Below are positions 17,771-26,756 of a stretch of 55,606 nucleotides of DNA, one piece after another. Under the pieces are notes generated by a model. The model was given only the letters and a program-made list of their open reading frames with translations, did no database searches and had not been told where the DNA came from. A program made the translations under genes and the position numbers. Within the stretch, counting starts at the first letter, position 1; each line of letters begins with the position of its first letter. Source of the stretch: an uncultured Prevotellaceae bacterium. Its GTDB lineage: Bacteria; Bacteroidota; Bacteroidia; Bacteroidales; Bacteroidaceae. The stretch is from the NCBI GenBank assembly GCA_937915745.1, contig CALGGJ010000130.1:1-55606 (forward strand), read 5' to 3'.

Positions 17771-20587
17771 ATGAAACGTACGATCATTTCGATAGCATTC
17801 ATCATTACAATGCTATACACTGCCTTTGCGCAGCAAATGCAGCTTCAGGAGCTACCACTCGACCCGGCTGTGCGCATGGGCCGACTCAGCAATGGCCTCA
17901 CCTACTACATCCGACACAACGAATGGCCCGAGCAACGTGCCGACTTCTACATCGCACAGAAGGTGGGGTCGATGCAGGAAGAAGACAACCAGCGCGGACT
18001 GGCACACTTCCTCGAACACATGTGTTTCAACGGCACCACACACTTCCCCGGCAACACCCTGAAGACCTACCTCGAAAGCATCGGTGTGAAATTCGGCGAA
18101 AACCTCAACGCCTACACCAGCTTCGACGAGACTGTATATAATATAAATAATGTGCCGGTCATCACCAATCCGCAAGCCATCGACTCATGCCTGCTCATAC
18201 TCCACGACTGGAGCCACGACCTCCTGCTCGAAGGCGACGAGATAGACAAAGAGCGCGGAGTCATCAACGAAGAATGGCGTATGCGCTCGAGTGCTACCCA
18301 GCGCATGTACGAACGGGCACTGCCCATACTCTACGAAGGCAGCAAATACGCACACCGTATGCCTATAGGTACCATGGACATCATCATGAACTTCCCATAC
18401 CAAGACATACGCAACTACTACAAGAAATGGTATCGTCCCGACCTCCAGGCCATCATCATCGTAGGCGACGTGGATGTAGATGCAGTCGAATCGAAGATAA
18501 AGACCATCTTTGCCGACATACAGGCACCACCGGCCGACGCCGCAGTGCGCGAATACTACCAGGTGCCCGACAACTCAGAGCCAATCTTCACCATACAAAC
18601 CGACAAAGAACAGTCGCGCTCAATACTCTACATAATGTGGAAACACGACGCCATGCCACGTCAGATGCGCAATACAGCACAAGCATACATCATGAGCTAC
18701 CTCTACGGAGCCATGGGAGGAATGCTGTCAACACGCCTCTCTGAAATCATGCTCAAGGAAAACCCACCATTCACCGGAGCACAAGTGGCATTCAACACCG
18801 ACTACCTCGTGTCGGACACCAAGAGCGCCTGTGCACTTACCACAACATTCCAAGACGGACAACACCGCCAGGCAGTGGAAGCCGTATATCGCGAACTGCT
18901 GAGGGTGCGCCGCCACGGATTCACCGTCACCGAATACGAACGCTACAAAGAATCCTACAAAGCCAGCATCGAAAACATGTATCAGCGCCGCGACAAAGTA
19001 GGCAACGACAGCTACGTAGATGAATACGTGAGCCACTTCATCGCGGGCGAGGCAGCACCCGGAATCGAGTGGGAACATACCAACCTGCCACTCTTTGCCG
19101 ACAACATCACCGTCGATGTCATCAATCAGATTGTAATGCAACCCGAAGAGAACGCACCCGTCATCTTCGGCCTGATGCCCGAGAAAGAAGGACTCACCCT
19201 GCCTACACGCGACGAAATACTCGGCATACTCAGCACAGTAGAGGCCGAAGACATCGAAGCATACAAGGAAGAAGTATCGTCAGAACCGATACTCGACACA
19301 GCAAACCTAAGTGGCAGCAAGGTGAAGAAAGAGTCCAAAGCCGACTTCGGATTCACACACCTCACACTCAAAAACGGAATCAACATCTACCTGCGACACA
19401 CCGACTACACACCAAACTCAATCACATTCAACGCCATCAGCTGGGGCGGTACATCACTTTACCCCGACTCAGAAATACTGCAAGCCGACAACGCCCAAAG
19501 TGTGAGCATGGGCGGATGGGGCAACTTCTCGGCCATCGACCTCAGAAAAAAACTCGCAGGCATCAACGCACATGTCAGCCCGTCAATCGGAACACGGAAC
19601 GAGTCAATATCCGGGTCGTGCGTAAAGAAAGACTTCGAGACAATGCTGCAACTCACCTACCTCGCCTTCACATCACCACGACGCGACGACGAAGTGTTCC
19701 GTTCAACAATGTCGCGCACAAAGATTGCACTGGCCAACGCCGAACTCCAACCAACCACAGCACTGCAGGACACGATAAAATCGGTGGTATATGGCAACCA
19801 TCCACGAGTGATACGCACCAAGGCCGAAGACATAGACCGCATCGACTACGACCGTCTGCTCCAAATATACAACGAACGCTTTGACAACGCAGCCGACTTC
19901 ACATTCTTCTTCATAGGCGACATCGACATCCAGGCTGCACGACCTCTGCTCGAACAATACATCGGAAGCCTGCCAGTGAAGAAAAACCACGAAAAATACA
20001 AAGACATAAGCCTGCGTATCACCAAAGGCAAGGTGACCAACGTGTTTGAAAAAGAACAAGAAACTCCAAACGCAATCGTGGCATTCATCTACCACGCACC
20101 AATGAAGGAAAGCCTCGAAAACTCACTGCGCATCAGCTTCCTCAGCCAGGTGATGCAGATGATGTACACCGAGTCAGTGCGCGAAGACGAAGGCGGAGCC
20201 TACAGCGTGGGAGTGAACGGCGGCCTCAACTCCTACCCCGAGCGCTACGGCATGATACAGATACAACTGCCTACGGCACCCGAGAAACGCCAGCGCATGA
20301 CCGAAATCATATACCAAGGTATCGACGACATCTGCCAGAACGGACCGTCGGCCGAATCGATGCAGAAAGTGCGCGAATACATGCTGCGCTCATACGACGA
20401 GTCGGTCAAGACCAACGGCTACTGGCTAAATGCCATCGTCAACAAGGTGATGGAAAACAAAAACTACACCGCAGGATACCTCAAAGCCCTCAACGCAGTC
20501 ACAGCCGCCGACGTGCAACAGATGGCACGCACCATCTTCCAAAGCGGCAACCGCATCGAGGTAGGCATGACCAGTCCCATTGAGTAA
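17771..20587 (+). CDS. M16 family zinc metalloprotease (two-copy, periplasmic)
   Basis: 938 residues. Signal peptide MKRTIISIAFIITMLYTAFAQ. N-terminal M16 domain has the inverted zinc motif HFLEH at 79-83 (His79, Glu82, His83), with the third ligand expected in KERGVINEEW (about 155-165). A second, inactive M16-type half follows (from about residue 525, FTHLTLKNGINIYLRHTDYTPN), including the late R/Y-containing substrate region EGGAYSVGVNGG. Length and layout fit the PqqL/insulinase-like proteases of Bacteroidota, which degrade peptides in the periplasm. No clear TAnnTTTG promoter between array R2 and the start. Confidence 0.92.
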   Translation: MKRTIISIAFIITMLYTAFAQQMQLQELPLDPAVRMGRLSNGLTYYIRHNEWPEQRADFYIAQKVGSMQEEDNQRGLAHFLEHMCFNGTTHFPGNTLKTYLESIGVKFGENLNAYTSFDETVYNINNVPVITNPQAIDSCLLILHDWSHDLLLEGDEIDKERGVINEEWRMRSSATQRMYERALPILYEGSKYAHRMPIGTMDIIMNFPYQDIRNYYKKWYRPDLQAIIIVGDVDVDAVESKIKTIFADIQAPPADAAVREYYQVPDNSEPIFTIQTDKEQSRSILYIMWKHDAMPRQMRNTAQAYIMSYLYGAMGGMLSTRLSEIMLKENPPFTGAQVAFNTDYLVSDTKSACALTTTFQDGQHRQAVEAVYRELLRVRRHGFTVTEYERYKESYKASIENMYQRRDKVGNDSYVDEYVSHFIAGEAAPGIEWEHTNLPLFADNITVDVINQIVMQPEENAPVIFGLMPEKEGLTLPTRDEILGILSTVEAEDIEAYKEEVSSEPILDTANLSGSKVKKESKADFGFTHLTLKNGINIYLRHTDYTPNSITFNAISWGGTSLYPDSEILQADNAQSVSMGGWGNFSAIDLRKKLAGINAHVSPSIGTRNESISGSCVKKDFETMLQLTYLAFTSPRRDDEVFRSTMSRTKIALANAELQPTTALQDTIKSVVYGNHPRVIRTKAEDIDRIDYDRLLQIYNERFDNAADFTFFFIGDIDIQAARPLLEQYIGSLPVKKNHEKYKDISLRITKGKVTNVFEKEQETPNAIVAFIYHAPMKESLENSLRISFLSQVMQMMYTESVREDEGGAYSVGVNGGLNSYPERYGMIQIQLPTAPEKRQRMTEIIYQGIDDICQNGPSAESMQKVREYMLRSYDESVKTNGYWLNAIVNKVMENKNYTAGYLKALNAVTAADVQQMARTIFQSGNRIEVGMTSPIE

Positions 20588-20666
20588 CCCATCGCAAGAT
20601 CCATACTATTGGGCAGGAGTTGTGATGTTGGATTGATGGTTACTCTCATGACATGACCGTCATAAA

Positions 20667-20854
20667 ATTTAAGGTGGGTTCTATAAATTAGCCTATTGTT
20701 CTTAGACCATTTTCCGGGCAGATTCGACTCTGGACCCGACGCAGGCGTAGCCAGCTACGGTTCAAGGGATTGGAGGCGAGGATGCCGAAAGGAGGCAAGA
20801 GCAAGCAATGATAATTCATAGAGGATTTATTAATTAATAGAACACACCTTAAAT
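20667..20854. mobile_element. 188-bp MITE-like element with 23-bp terminal inverted repeats
   Basis: Left end TTTAAGGTGGGTTCTAT... (20668-20690) and the reverse complement of the right end TTTAAGGTGTGTTCTAT... (20831-20853) agree at 21 of 23 positions. The interior has a small perfect hairpin CGTAGC/GCTACG and a purine-rich stretch (GGAGGCGAGGATGCCGAAAG) but no open frame. No obvious target-site duplication. Lies downstream of the M16 gene in a gene-free region (20588-21415). Confidence 0.65.
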
Positions 20855-20949
20855 GGTTTATCAGGAAGTTGTGCCCGACATGGATTAGGCTTAAGTTGAT
20901 GAAGAGTATATCGCAAACAAGTAAGTTGCTTTACATCTATTTCTTTATT

Positions 20950-21179
20950 CAGGTTTCGCAAGTATATGTTTCATCTGCAGATACGCTCCTGCGGTATTTC
21001 ATACCTCCGTCGGTATGACGCCAATGAAATGCCCTGTCTATGCAAAAAAACTATGCTACCCATGCAGGGACTTTCCGCCCTGTCTGCCGACAGGCAGGTC
21101 TGTCATACCGACGGAGCGAAGCGTAGGAGTGTATCTAATATGTAACTTATAAATATGTAACCTATACATACGAAACTTG
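20950..21179. mobile_element. MITE-like element E2 (complete, two unequal arms)
   Basis: Inverted relative to E1. Ends CAGGTTTCG (20950-20958) and CGAAACTTG (21171-21179). Arm B, 41 bp (20979-21019), contains the internal hairpin GGTAT-TTC-ATACC; arm A, 35 bp (21102-21136), contains GCG-AAG-CGT in its place. The arms pair with each other over AGATACRCTCC and CTCCGTCGGTATGAC, so the whole element can fold as a long stem with two different side hairpins. The ~80-bp centre has CCTGTC/GACAGG pairing. No transposase. Confidence 0.7.
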
Positions 21180-21348
21180 TATTTCTTGATTTTGTGTTGT
21201 TGATCTCATTCTTCACGCGGTGACGGAAACGGTTGACGGTGATGAAGTCGGGCTGCCCGTGGCCGGCCTGCCAGATGAAGTGGACGTCACGCTTCGGGGC
21301 TTACGACATAAAAAGCCCTGGCTTGAGAAAGTCGGGGCTTGGCGTAAA

Positions 21349-21384
21349 ACAAGAGGATGTGCCTATTTTGACACACCCTCTTGT
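21349..21384 (-). terminator. Terminator of the 21416 secreted-protein gene
   Basis: ACAAGAGG...CCTCTTGT stem with an inner TGTG/CACA extension, followed on the minus strand by TTTTACG and on the plus strand by TTGTTT. About 32 bp past the stop codon. A second, weaker hairpin AAGCCC/GGGCTT lies just beyond (21312-21340). Confidence 0.75.
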
Positions 21385-21415
21385 TTGTTTCGTTTTATGG
21401 TTTATCGCAGTTGTA

Positions 21416-22126
21416 TCACTTTACGATGACCTTCTTGCCGTCAACGATGTTGATACCTTTCTGCAGACCGTTCAGGCGTTGTCCTGCTATATTGTAGATA
21501 CCAGTCTTAGATGTGGCTGCATCCTTAACGAGGTCGATGCCTGTGACTGTGCCAGATGCAATTGTGAATGTAGCTGTTCCTTCGAATGGACTATAGTCGG
21601 CACTCTGCTCTGGTGTGTGGTAGCCACTTGCATCGTAACGACCGCTTGCATCGTGGAATGCATTTGCTCCATACATTGTCACAGCATATTCACCGTCGGC
21701 TAGTGAGCTTCCATCGAAATAGAATGAACCGACTGCACCCGAGTTCTCTTTGAAATACCTTGTTGACTGACCCGAAGTTACAGAAACGAGAAGGTCGTCA
21801 GGTTGTGACTTCGTGAACATATTTACATTATTTTTCTTGTGTGCTGAAACGGCACGTGAAGATAATTCGAACCAATATGGATCCTCGTCATCCTCTTCCA
21901 CAGCTTCTGCGTTAACTACGACATAATTGTCTTTTGTCAAACCTGCAGGTAGAGCAAAAGAAACTTGGAAACCAGTAATTTCAACCGTGTTGTCAAGATA
22001 GAGAGTTACAGGGATGTTCGCAGCATCACTTGTTGAGCCAACCTCAATGTACATGTTGACTGTCTCCTGTGCATTCATGCCTGCTACTGCAAGCATTGCA
22101 ACGAGTGTGAGTAAAATTTTCTTCAT
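21416..22126 (-). CDS. Secreted protein with Prevotella-type C-terminal tail
   Basis: 236 residues from the ATG at 22126 (a TTG six bases upstream is also possible). Signal peptide MKKILLTLVAMLAVAGMNAQ. The mature part (ETVNMYIEVGSTSDAANIPVTLYLDNTVEITGFQVSFALP) resembles a cohesin/dockerin-type or Ig-like beta sandwich: the 'ITGFQ..F.LP' pattern is typical of such domains. The end GIYNIAGQRLNGLQKGINIV...KKVIVK is the short C-terminal module common on exported Prevotella/Bacteroides proteins, related to type IX secretion tails. Function unknown. Own promoter and terminator; monocistronic. Confidence 0.75.
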   Translation of the reverse strand: MKKILLTLVAMLAVAGMNAQETVNMYIEVGSTSDAANIPVTLYLDNTVEITGFQVSFALPAGLTKDNYVVVNAEAVEEDDEDPYWFELSSRAVSAHKKNNVNMFTKSQPDDLLVSVTSGQSTRYFKENSGAVGSFYFDGSSLADGEYAVTMYGANAFHDASGRYDASGYHTPEQSADYSPFEGTATFTIASGTVTGIDLVKDAATSKTGIYNIAGQRLNGLQKGINIVDGKKVIVK

Positions 22127-22179
22127 AGTCAATCCTTATTTTTGATTATTTTGTTTTCTTGATTCAAGATAATACCTCG

Positions 22180-22210
22180 CAAAGGTATGCTATTATTTTT
22201 AATTGACAAA
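22180..22210 (-). promoter_or_regulatory. Promoter of the 21416 secreted-protein gene
   Basis: Minus strand TTTGT (22206-22210) and TACCTTTG (22180-22187), 18-19 bp apart. The predicted transcript start near 22173 gives a ~47-nt leader. Confidence 0.75.
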
Positions 22211-22380
22211 GGATTTGTGATTTTTTTTTAATTAAAGCGTGAAATTAGTTGGAATGATTCATCGATTGTCACCAATGAAGTGCTTTTTTCCTTTCTGTAT
22301 GACCAATTCTCATTTTCCATGCTCCTATTCTCCCTGTTTTCCACCGTCTCATAATTCTCAACTTCTTAATCCCTTTTTTC

Positions 22381-22458
22381 AATTGCGCACTCGCGGGGCT
22401 TAGACTGCGCACTCGTGGGGCTGAGGCTGCGCACTCGTGGGGCTTAGACTGCGCACTC
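22381..22458. repeat. 22-bp period array R3 (4 cores)
   Basis: Cores at 22381, 22403, 22425 and 22447: AATTGCGCACTC, GACTGCGCACTC, GGCTGCGCACTC, GACTGCGCACTC. The linker here is a divergent version (GTGGGGCTTA). Lies between the ddh terminator and the promoter of the 21416 gene; remaining intergenic sequence 22211-22380 is AT-rich without a gene. Confidence 0.9.
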
Positions 22459-22483
22459 GTGGAAAACAGGTGGTATATAGCCT

Positions 22484-22527
22484 CCAAAAACAAGAGCCCC
22501 GCCGAACTTGTGGTTGCTGCGGGGCTC
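22484..22527 (-). terminator. Terminator of ddh
   Basis: GAGCCCCGC / GCGGGGCTC, 9-bp stem (22494-22502 with 22519-22527), followed on the minus strand by TTGTTTTTGG. Starts 22 bp past the ddh stop. Confidence 0.9.
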
Positions 22528-22548
22528 ACGTAAATGTTTATCGGCTTA

Positions 22549-23433
22549 TTACACCAGATGCCGGATGATGTCTTCGCGCTCGCCAGGCAACATGTCGATT
22601 ACCGGCAATTCTATCATGGTGTAGGCACCCGGCTGTTGGCGCATGGCGGCACGAGCCACATTGACGAGTACCTGAGCAGTGAGTGCAGGATTGTTTATTT
22701 TCATGTTAAACTCAAACAGTTGGTTGTGTGTCTTGCCCGACACACCCTTACGCACGAGGTTCACCCCGTGGCCTACATCGTTGAGTTGGTCAACCGACTC
22801 GACCTGCATCACATGTGTCTCGTCGTTCACGAAATAGGCATCGGCCTTGACGGCAGCCTCCACGCTCTTGAAGTCGGCTCCCGGTTCAAGCTCTACATAC
22901 ACCATGCGGCGGTGTATGCCTGTACCCACGGGAATGGTCATCGACAGTGCATTGCGCACTCCAGGTATGGCACGCACAGCCACCGAATGCCCCATCGAGC
23001 GCCCCGGACCGAAGTTGGTATAGCTGATGCCGCGTGGAGCAAGACTCTCCATGAGTGTACGCACAATGGAGTCGCTGCCTGGATCCCATCCGGCACTGAT
23101 GATGCTCACTGCCCCATGCTGCCTGGCAATGGGGTCGAGAGTGCGGCGGAGGTCAACGATACTGGTGTGGATGTCGAACGAATCGACGGTGTTGATGCCC
23201 AATGACAAGCACTGTCTGGCATGTTCTTCAACACTGCGGGTTGGTGTGGCAAGTATGGCTACATCCACTGCGCCCAGCTCACGGATGTCGGTCACTACAC
23301 GATAGCCGCTGATGGTTGGTTCGGTCACTTTCCTGCGCACGATGCCGACACACTCCATGTCGGGAGCAGCTTCAAGCGCCTCGAGTGCATAACGGCCTAT
23401 ATTGCCGTAACCTACAATTGCTACTTTTGTCAT
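22549..23433 (-). CDS. ddh: meso-Diaminopimelate D-dehydrogenase
   Basis: 294 residues. NADP-binding GYGNIGRYALEAL at 8-20; SAGWDPGSDSIVR (about 123-135) and NFGPGRSMGHSVAVRAIPGVRNALSMT are Ddh signatures; TGIHRRMVYVEL near 200. It converts tetrahydrodipicolinate, ammonia and NADPH to meso-DAP in one step, supplying lysine and peptidoglycan cross-links. Preceded by the secDF terminator; no TAnnTTTG box is visible in the 34 bp before the start, so its promoter is unclear (possibly read-through from secDF). Confidence 0.93.
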   Translation of the reverse strand: MTKVAIVGYGNIGRYALEALEAAPDMECVGIVRRKVTEPTISGYRVVTDIRELGAVDVAILATPTRSVEEHARQCLSLGINTVDSFDIHTSIVDLRRTLDPIARQHGAVSIISAGWDPGSDSIVRTLMESLAPRGISYTNFGPGRSMGHSVAVRAIPGVRNALSMTIPVGTGIHRRMVYVELEPGADFKSVEAAVKADAYFVNDETHVMQVESVDQLNDVGHGVNLVRKGVSGKTHNQLFEFNMKINNPALTAQVLVNVARAAMRQQPGAYTMIELPVIDMLPGEREDIIRHLV

Positions 23434-23467
23434 GATTTGTTTTGTGTTTTATGTTGTGAATAAAAAG

Positions 23468-23505
23468 ACCCCCTCGCATCTTCCCCTGCGGGGAACTAAG
23501 GGGGT
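23468..23505 (-). terminator. GC-rich terminator downstream of secDF
   Basis: ACCCCC / GGGGGT outer stem with an inner CCCC/GGGG, then CTTTTTATT on the minus strand. Lies 74-111 bp past the secDF stop and before ddh. Confidence 0.75.
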
Positions 23506-23518
23506 TATTCAGTTATTG

Positions 23519-23556
23519 CATCGCTCGCACACTCATGGTATGATGTGCGAGCGATG
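23519..23556 (-). terminator. 12-bp perfect hairpin immediately after secDF
   Basis: CATCGCTCGCAC (23519-23530) pairs perfectly with GTGCGAGCGATG (23545-23556). No T-run follows, so alone it is more likely a 3'-end protector; with the next hairpin it makes a tandem 3' structure. Confidence 0.6.
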
Positions 23557-23578
23557 GCTCCGACTTGTATGTCAGGAA

Positions 23579-26500
23579 TTACTCTGCGTCGTTCTCTTTA
23601 ATCTTACGACCGAGTACGAGGTAAGCTGTAGGAGCCGCAATGAAGAGTGAAGACGTAGTACCGATGAGAACACCGAGTATCATTGCAAAGGCAAAGCTGC
23701 GGATGCTGTCACCACCGAATACGAAGATACAGAGCAGCACGATGAGTGTTGATACCGAAGTATTGATGGTACGTGCCAATGTGGAGTTGAGCGACTGGTT
23801 GAATACAATCTGCTTGTCGCGTTTAGGATAGAGCTTCAACTCTTCGCGTATGCGGTCGAAGATTACCACCTTGTCGTTGATAGAATAACCTATAGCGGTA
23901 AGGATGGCACCGATGAATGTCTGGTCGATCTCGAGCGAGAACCCAATCCATCCCCAGCACAGAGAATAGACACCGATGATGAGCACGGTATCGAGGGCCA
24001 GTGCCACAACCGAACCTACAGAGAATGCCACGTTGCGGAATCGGATGAGGATGTAGATGAATATAGCTATGAGAGCCAGGATAACCGACCATATTGCACC
24101 GTAGGTGATGTCTTCAGCAATCGAAGGACCTACTTTCTGCGAACTGATGATTGAGCCGCCTGTACGGTTGTCGCGGTCGATGAAGTGTTCGAGTGTCACT
24201 GTCGATCCGTCAATCTGTCCGCCTTCTACGAGGGTTTCGTAGATGGTCTTCTCGATTTCGGCATCCACGTTCTCGCCGTTCTCGCCGATGCGGTAGTTGG
24301 TCGAGATACGTACCATCTTTTTGTCGGTACCTAATGCAATGACCTGTGTTGTCACCTTGTCAACATCTTCCTCGGCAGCAACGCGCTCCTGGAATTTGTC
24401 GGCCAAGGCTGCGCGTATGTCTTCCGGCTCTACTTCGGTAACGAATTCCACCTTGTAGTTGCGACCTCCCGTGAAGTCGATTGACTGGCTGAGTCCGCGC
24501 ACCGCAAACGAGATGAGGCAAATCACAAGGAATGTGCCGAATGCGATGAACGACTTCTTGTAAGCACCCATGAAGTTATACTTGGTACCCTGCATGAGGT
24601 TCTTTGATATGCTGGTTGTGAACGTGAGGTCGAGCCACTTGTCACGGTTGAGGAAGTGTTCGTAGCATATGCGTGTCAACCATACAGCAGTGAAGAACGA
24701 GCATACGATACCGATGATGAGTGTCGTTGCGAATCCCTTGATAGGTCCGGTTCCGAAGTAAAAGAGTATTACACCTGTAATGATTGACGTGACGTTGGAG
24801 TCGAGTATTGCCGAGAAGGCGTTGCTGTATCCGGCAGCCACTGCATTCTTAATGTTCTTGCCTCCCTTGAGTTCTTCCTTGGTACGCTCGTAAATGAGCA
24901 CGTTGGCATCGACTGCCATTCCGAGTGTGAGCACCATACCCGCGATACCCGACATGGTGAGTGCGGCCGACAGGGAGGTGAGGATACCCAGTGTGAAGAA
25001 GAAGTTGAGCAACAGGGCGCAGTTGGCAACCATGCCCGGACGCAGGCCGTACATCATGCACATGTATATCATAAGTATGATGAATGCGATGATGAACGAC
25101 ACGAATCCGGCGTTGATTGACTCTTGGCCTAGCGACGGACCTACGATGTCTTCCTGAACGATTTGCATAGGTGCCGGCATCTTTCCTGATGAGAGCACGT
25201 TTGCAAGGTCGCGTGTTTCGGTTGTTGTGAACGAACCGGTGATTTGTGTGCTTCCGCCGGCAATCTTGTTTTGAACGTTTGGTGCGCTATATACGAGGTC
25301 GTCGAGTACTACTGCCACGCAGTGGTGTATGTTTGCTTCGGTGAGTGCGGCCCATTTGCGCGAGCCTTCGGTGTTCATCTTCATGGTTACGCATGGGCGT
25401 CCCATTTCGTCGAACGATTCTTTCGACTCGGTTACGACTTCACCCTCGAGTGGTGCGCGGCCGTTTTGTCCGGTCATGCGGATTGCATAGAGTGGATAGA
25501 TGCGTCCGGCCTTGTCTTCCGACTTCACTCCCCACTTGAGCGACATGTCGGCTGGCAATACCTGCTTTGCTATGTCGGAGTGGAGGAGTGAGTTGATTTC
25601 TGCCGTGTCTGATGCAAGTGCATATCCTACCATACATCCGGCAGCTCCCTGCATTGGTTGCAGTATGGCGAAGAGTGGGTTTTGTGCCTTTGCCTTGGCG
25701 AGTGCTGCCTCGTCGGTTGCTCCGTTGCTCCGTATGTTTTGTGCGTTGTCTGTGGCAACTTGTGCAAGCAGGTTCTCTTCTTCGGCTGTTGTATCGGCCG
25801 GGGTTGTTTCGGCGGTTTGGAGTGTTTCGGTTTCAGGGTCGGTTTCTGCTGTTTCATCCACAGTTTGTGAGTTGCGCAGTGCTGTGTTGAGTTGGTTGAG
25901 GTATGGCAGTGCTACTTGTGTGTCGTAGGTTTCCCAGAACTCGAGGTTTGCGCTTCCTTGCAGGAGTTTGCGCACGCGTTCTGGTTCTTTGATTCCCGGC
26001 AGTTCGATCATGATGCGTCCCGACTGTCCTTCTACTCTTTGTATGTTTGGCTGGACTACTCCGAAGCGGTCGATACGGTTGCGTAGTACGAGGAATGAGT
26101 TGTCGATTGCTGCGCTTACTTCGTCGCGCAATACGCTTTCGACTTCGCTGTCGGATGAGTTGGCTTTTACTTTGCCTTTAAGTTTTTGTGTCGCGAAGAT
26201 CTGTGCCAGGCGGGCATCAGGTGCGTTTTTCTTATAGGCTTTGACAAACAGTGTGATAAAGTCGCTCTGGCTTTCGATGGCTTGTTTTTGTGCTTCGTTG
26301 ACAGATGCCACGAATGCGGAGTCGGTTTTGTGGTCGGCTAATGCCTTTACTACATCGGGCACTGATACTTCCATAATGACGTTCATACCGCCTTTGAGGT
26401 CGAGTCCGAGTCCAATGGCTGTTTCGCGGCATTGCTTCAGGTTGTAGTTTCCCAAGTAGAACGGAGTCGTGCTGAGCGAGTCCAGATAGAGTTCTGCTTG

Positions 26501-26623
26501 TTTTTCTTCCATCTTTGATGCTTTGTTCTCTACGTAGTTTGTTACGAATGAGAATGACAGATAGAAGATGCAGATAAGTGTTAGCGCTATGGCTAAGAAC
26601 TTAACAAATCCTTTGTTTTGCAT
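23579..26623 (-). CDS. secDF: Fused protein-export membrane protein SecDF
   Basis: 1014 residues: SecD followed by SecF in one chain, as is standard in Bacteroidota. SecD part: first helix (7-29), GLDLKGGMNVIMEVSVPDV, P1 periplasmic region with a Thr/Glu/Ala-rich low-complexity insert (about 245-285), DANVLIYERTKEELKGG. SecF part: SIDFTGGRNYKVEFVTEVEPE and SINDKVVIFDRIREELKL (about 925). Twelve membrane segments expected. It uses the proton gradient to pull secreted proteins through SecYEG on the periplasmic side. -7 box at 26734-26741; tandem 3' hairpins at 23468-23556. Confidence 0.97.
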   Translation of the reverse strand: MQNKGFVKFLAIALTLICIFYLSFSFVTNYVENKASKMEEKQAELYLDSLSTTPFYLGNYNLKQCRETAIGLGLDLKGGMNVIMEVSVPDVVKALADHKTDSAFVASVNEAQKQAIESQSDFITLFVKAYKKNAPDARLAQIFATQKLKGKVKANSSDSEVESVLRDEVSAAIDNSFLVLRNRIDRFGVVQPNIQRVEGQSGRIMIELPGIKEPERVRKLLQGSANLEFWETYDTQVALPYLNQLNTALRNSQTVDETAETDPETETLQTAETTPADTTAEEENLLAQVATDNAQNIRSNGATDEAALAKAKAQNPLFAILQPMQGAAGCMVGYALASDTAEINSLLHSDIAKQVLPADMSLKWGVKSEDKAGRIYPLYAIRMTGQNGRAPLEGEVVTESKESFDEMGRPCVTMKMNTEGSRKWAALTEANIHHCVAVVLDDLVYSAPNVQNKIAGGSTQITGSFTTTETRDLANVLSSGKMPAPMQIVQEDIVGPSLGQESINAGFVSFIIAFIILMIYMCMMYGLRPGMVANCALLLNFFFTLGILTSLSAALTMSGIAGMVLTLGMAVDANVLIYERTKEELKGGKNIKNAVAAGYSNAFSAILDSNVTSIITGVILFYFGTGPIKGFATTLIIGIVCSFFTAVWLTRICYEHFLNRDKWLDLTFTTSISKNLMQGTKYNFMGAYKKSFIAFGTFLVICLISFAVRGLSQSIDFTGGRNYKVEFVTEVEPEDIRAALADKFQERVAAEEDVDKVTTQVIALGTDKKMVRISTNYRIGENGENVDAEIEKTIYETLVEGGQIDGSTVTLEHFIDRDNRTGGSIISSQKVGPSIAEDITYGAIWSVILALIAIFIYILIRFRNVAFSVGSVVALALDTVLIIGVYSLCWGWIGFSLEIDQTFIGAILTAIGYSINDKVVIFDRIREELKLYPKRDKQIVFNQSLNSTLARTINTSVSTLIVLLCIFVFGGDSIRSFAFAMILGVLIGTTSSLFIAAPTAYLVLGRKIKENDAE

Positions 26624-26733
26624 TGTTGATAATTAATAATTTTTATTTTATTTGAGTTTTTGCTTTCTGTTTTTGGGTTTGTCTTGCCTTTGTTTTTATG
26701 CGTTTTTTTGCATGGCGCATATTTTTCAAGGTG

Positions 26734-26741
26734 CAAATATA
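26734..26741 (-). promoter_or_regulatory. -7 box of the secDF promoter
   Basis: TATATTTG on the minus strand, about 110 bp before the secDF start. The -33 region falls in the last codons of the upstream gene and has only a partial TTG match. Confidence 0.55.
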
Positions 26742-26756
26742 GTATTTTTTTCGGAC

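Noticed and set aside
20700..20830. tRNA or tmRNA-like sequence (ATTCGACTCTGGACCC, GGTTCAAGGGATTGG)
   Set aside because: No cloverleaf or acceptor stem can be formed and no CCA end; the block is the interior of an inverted-repeat element.
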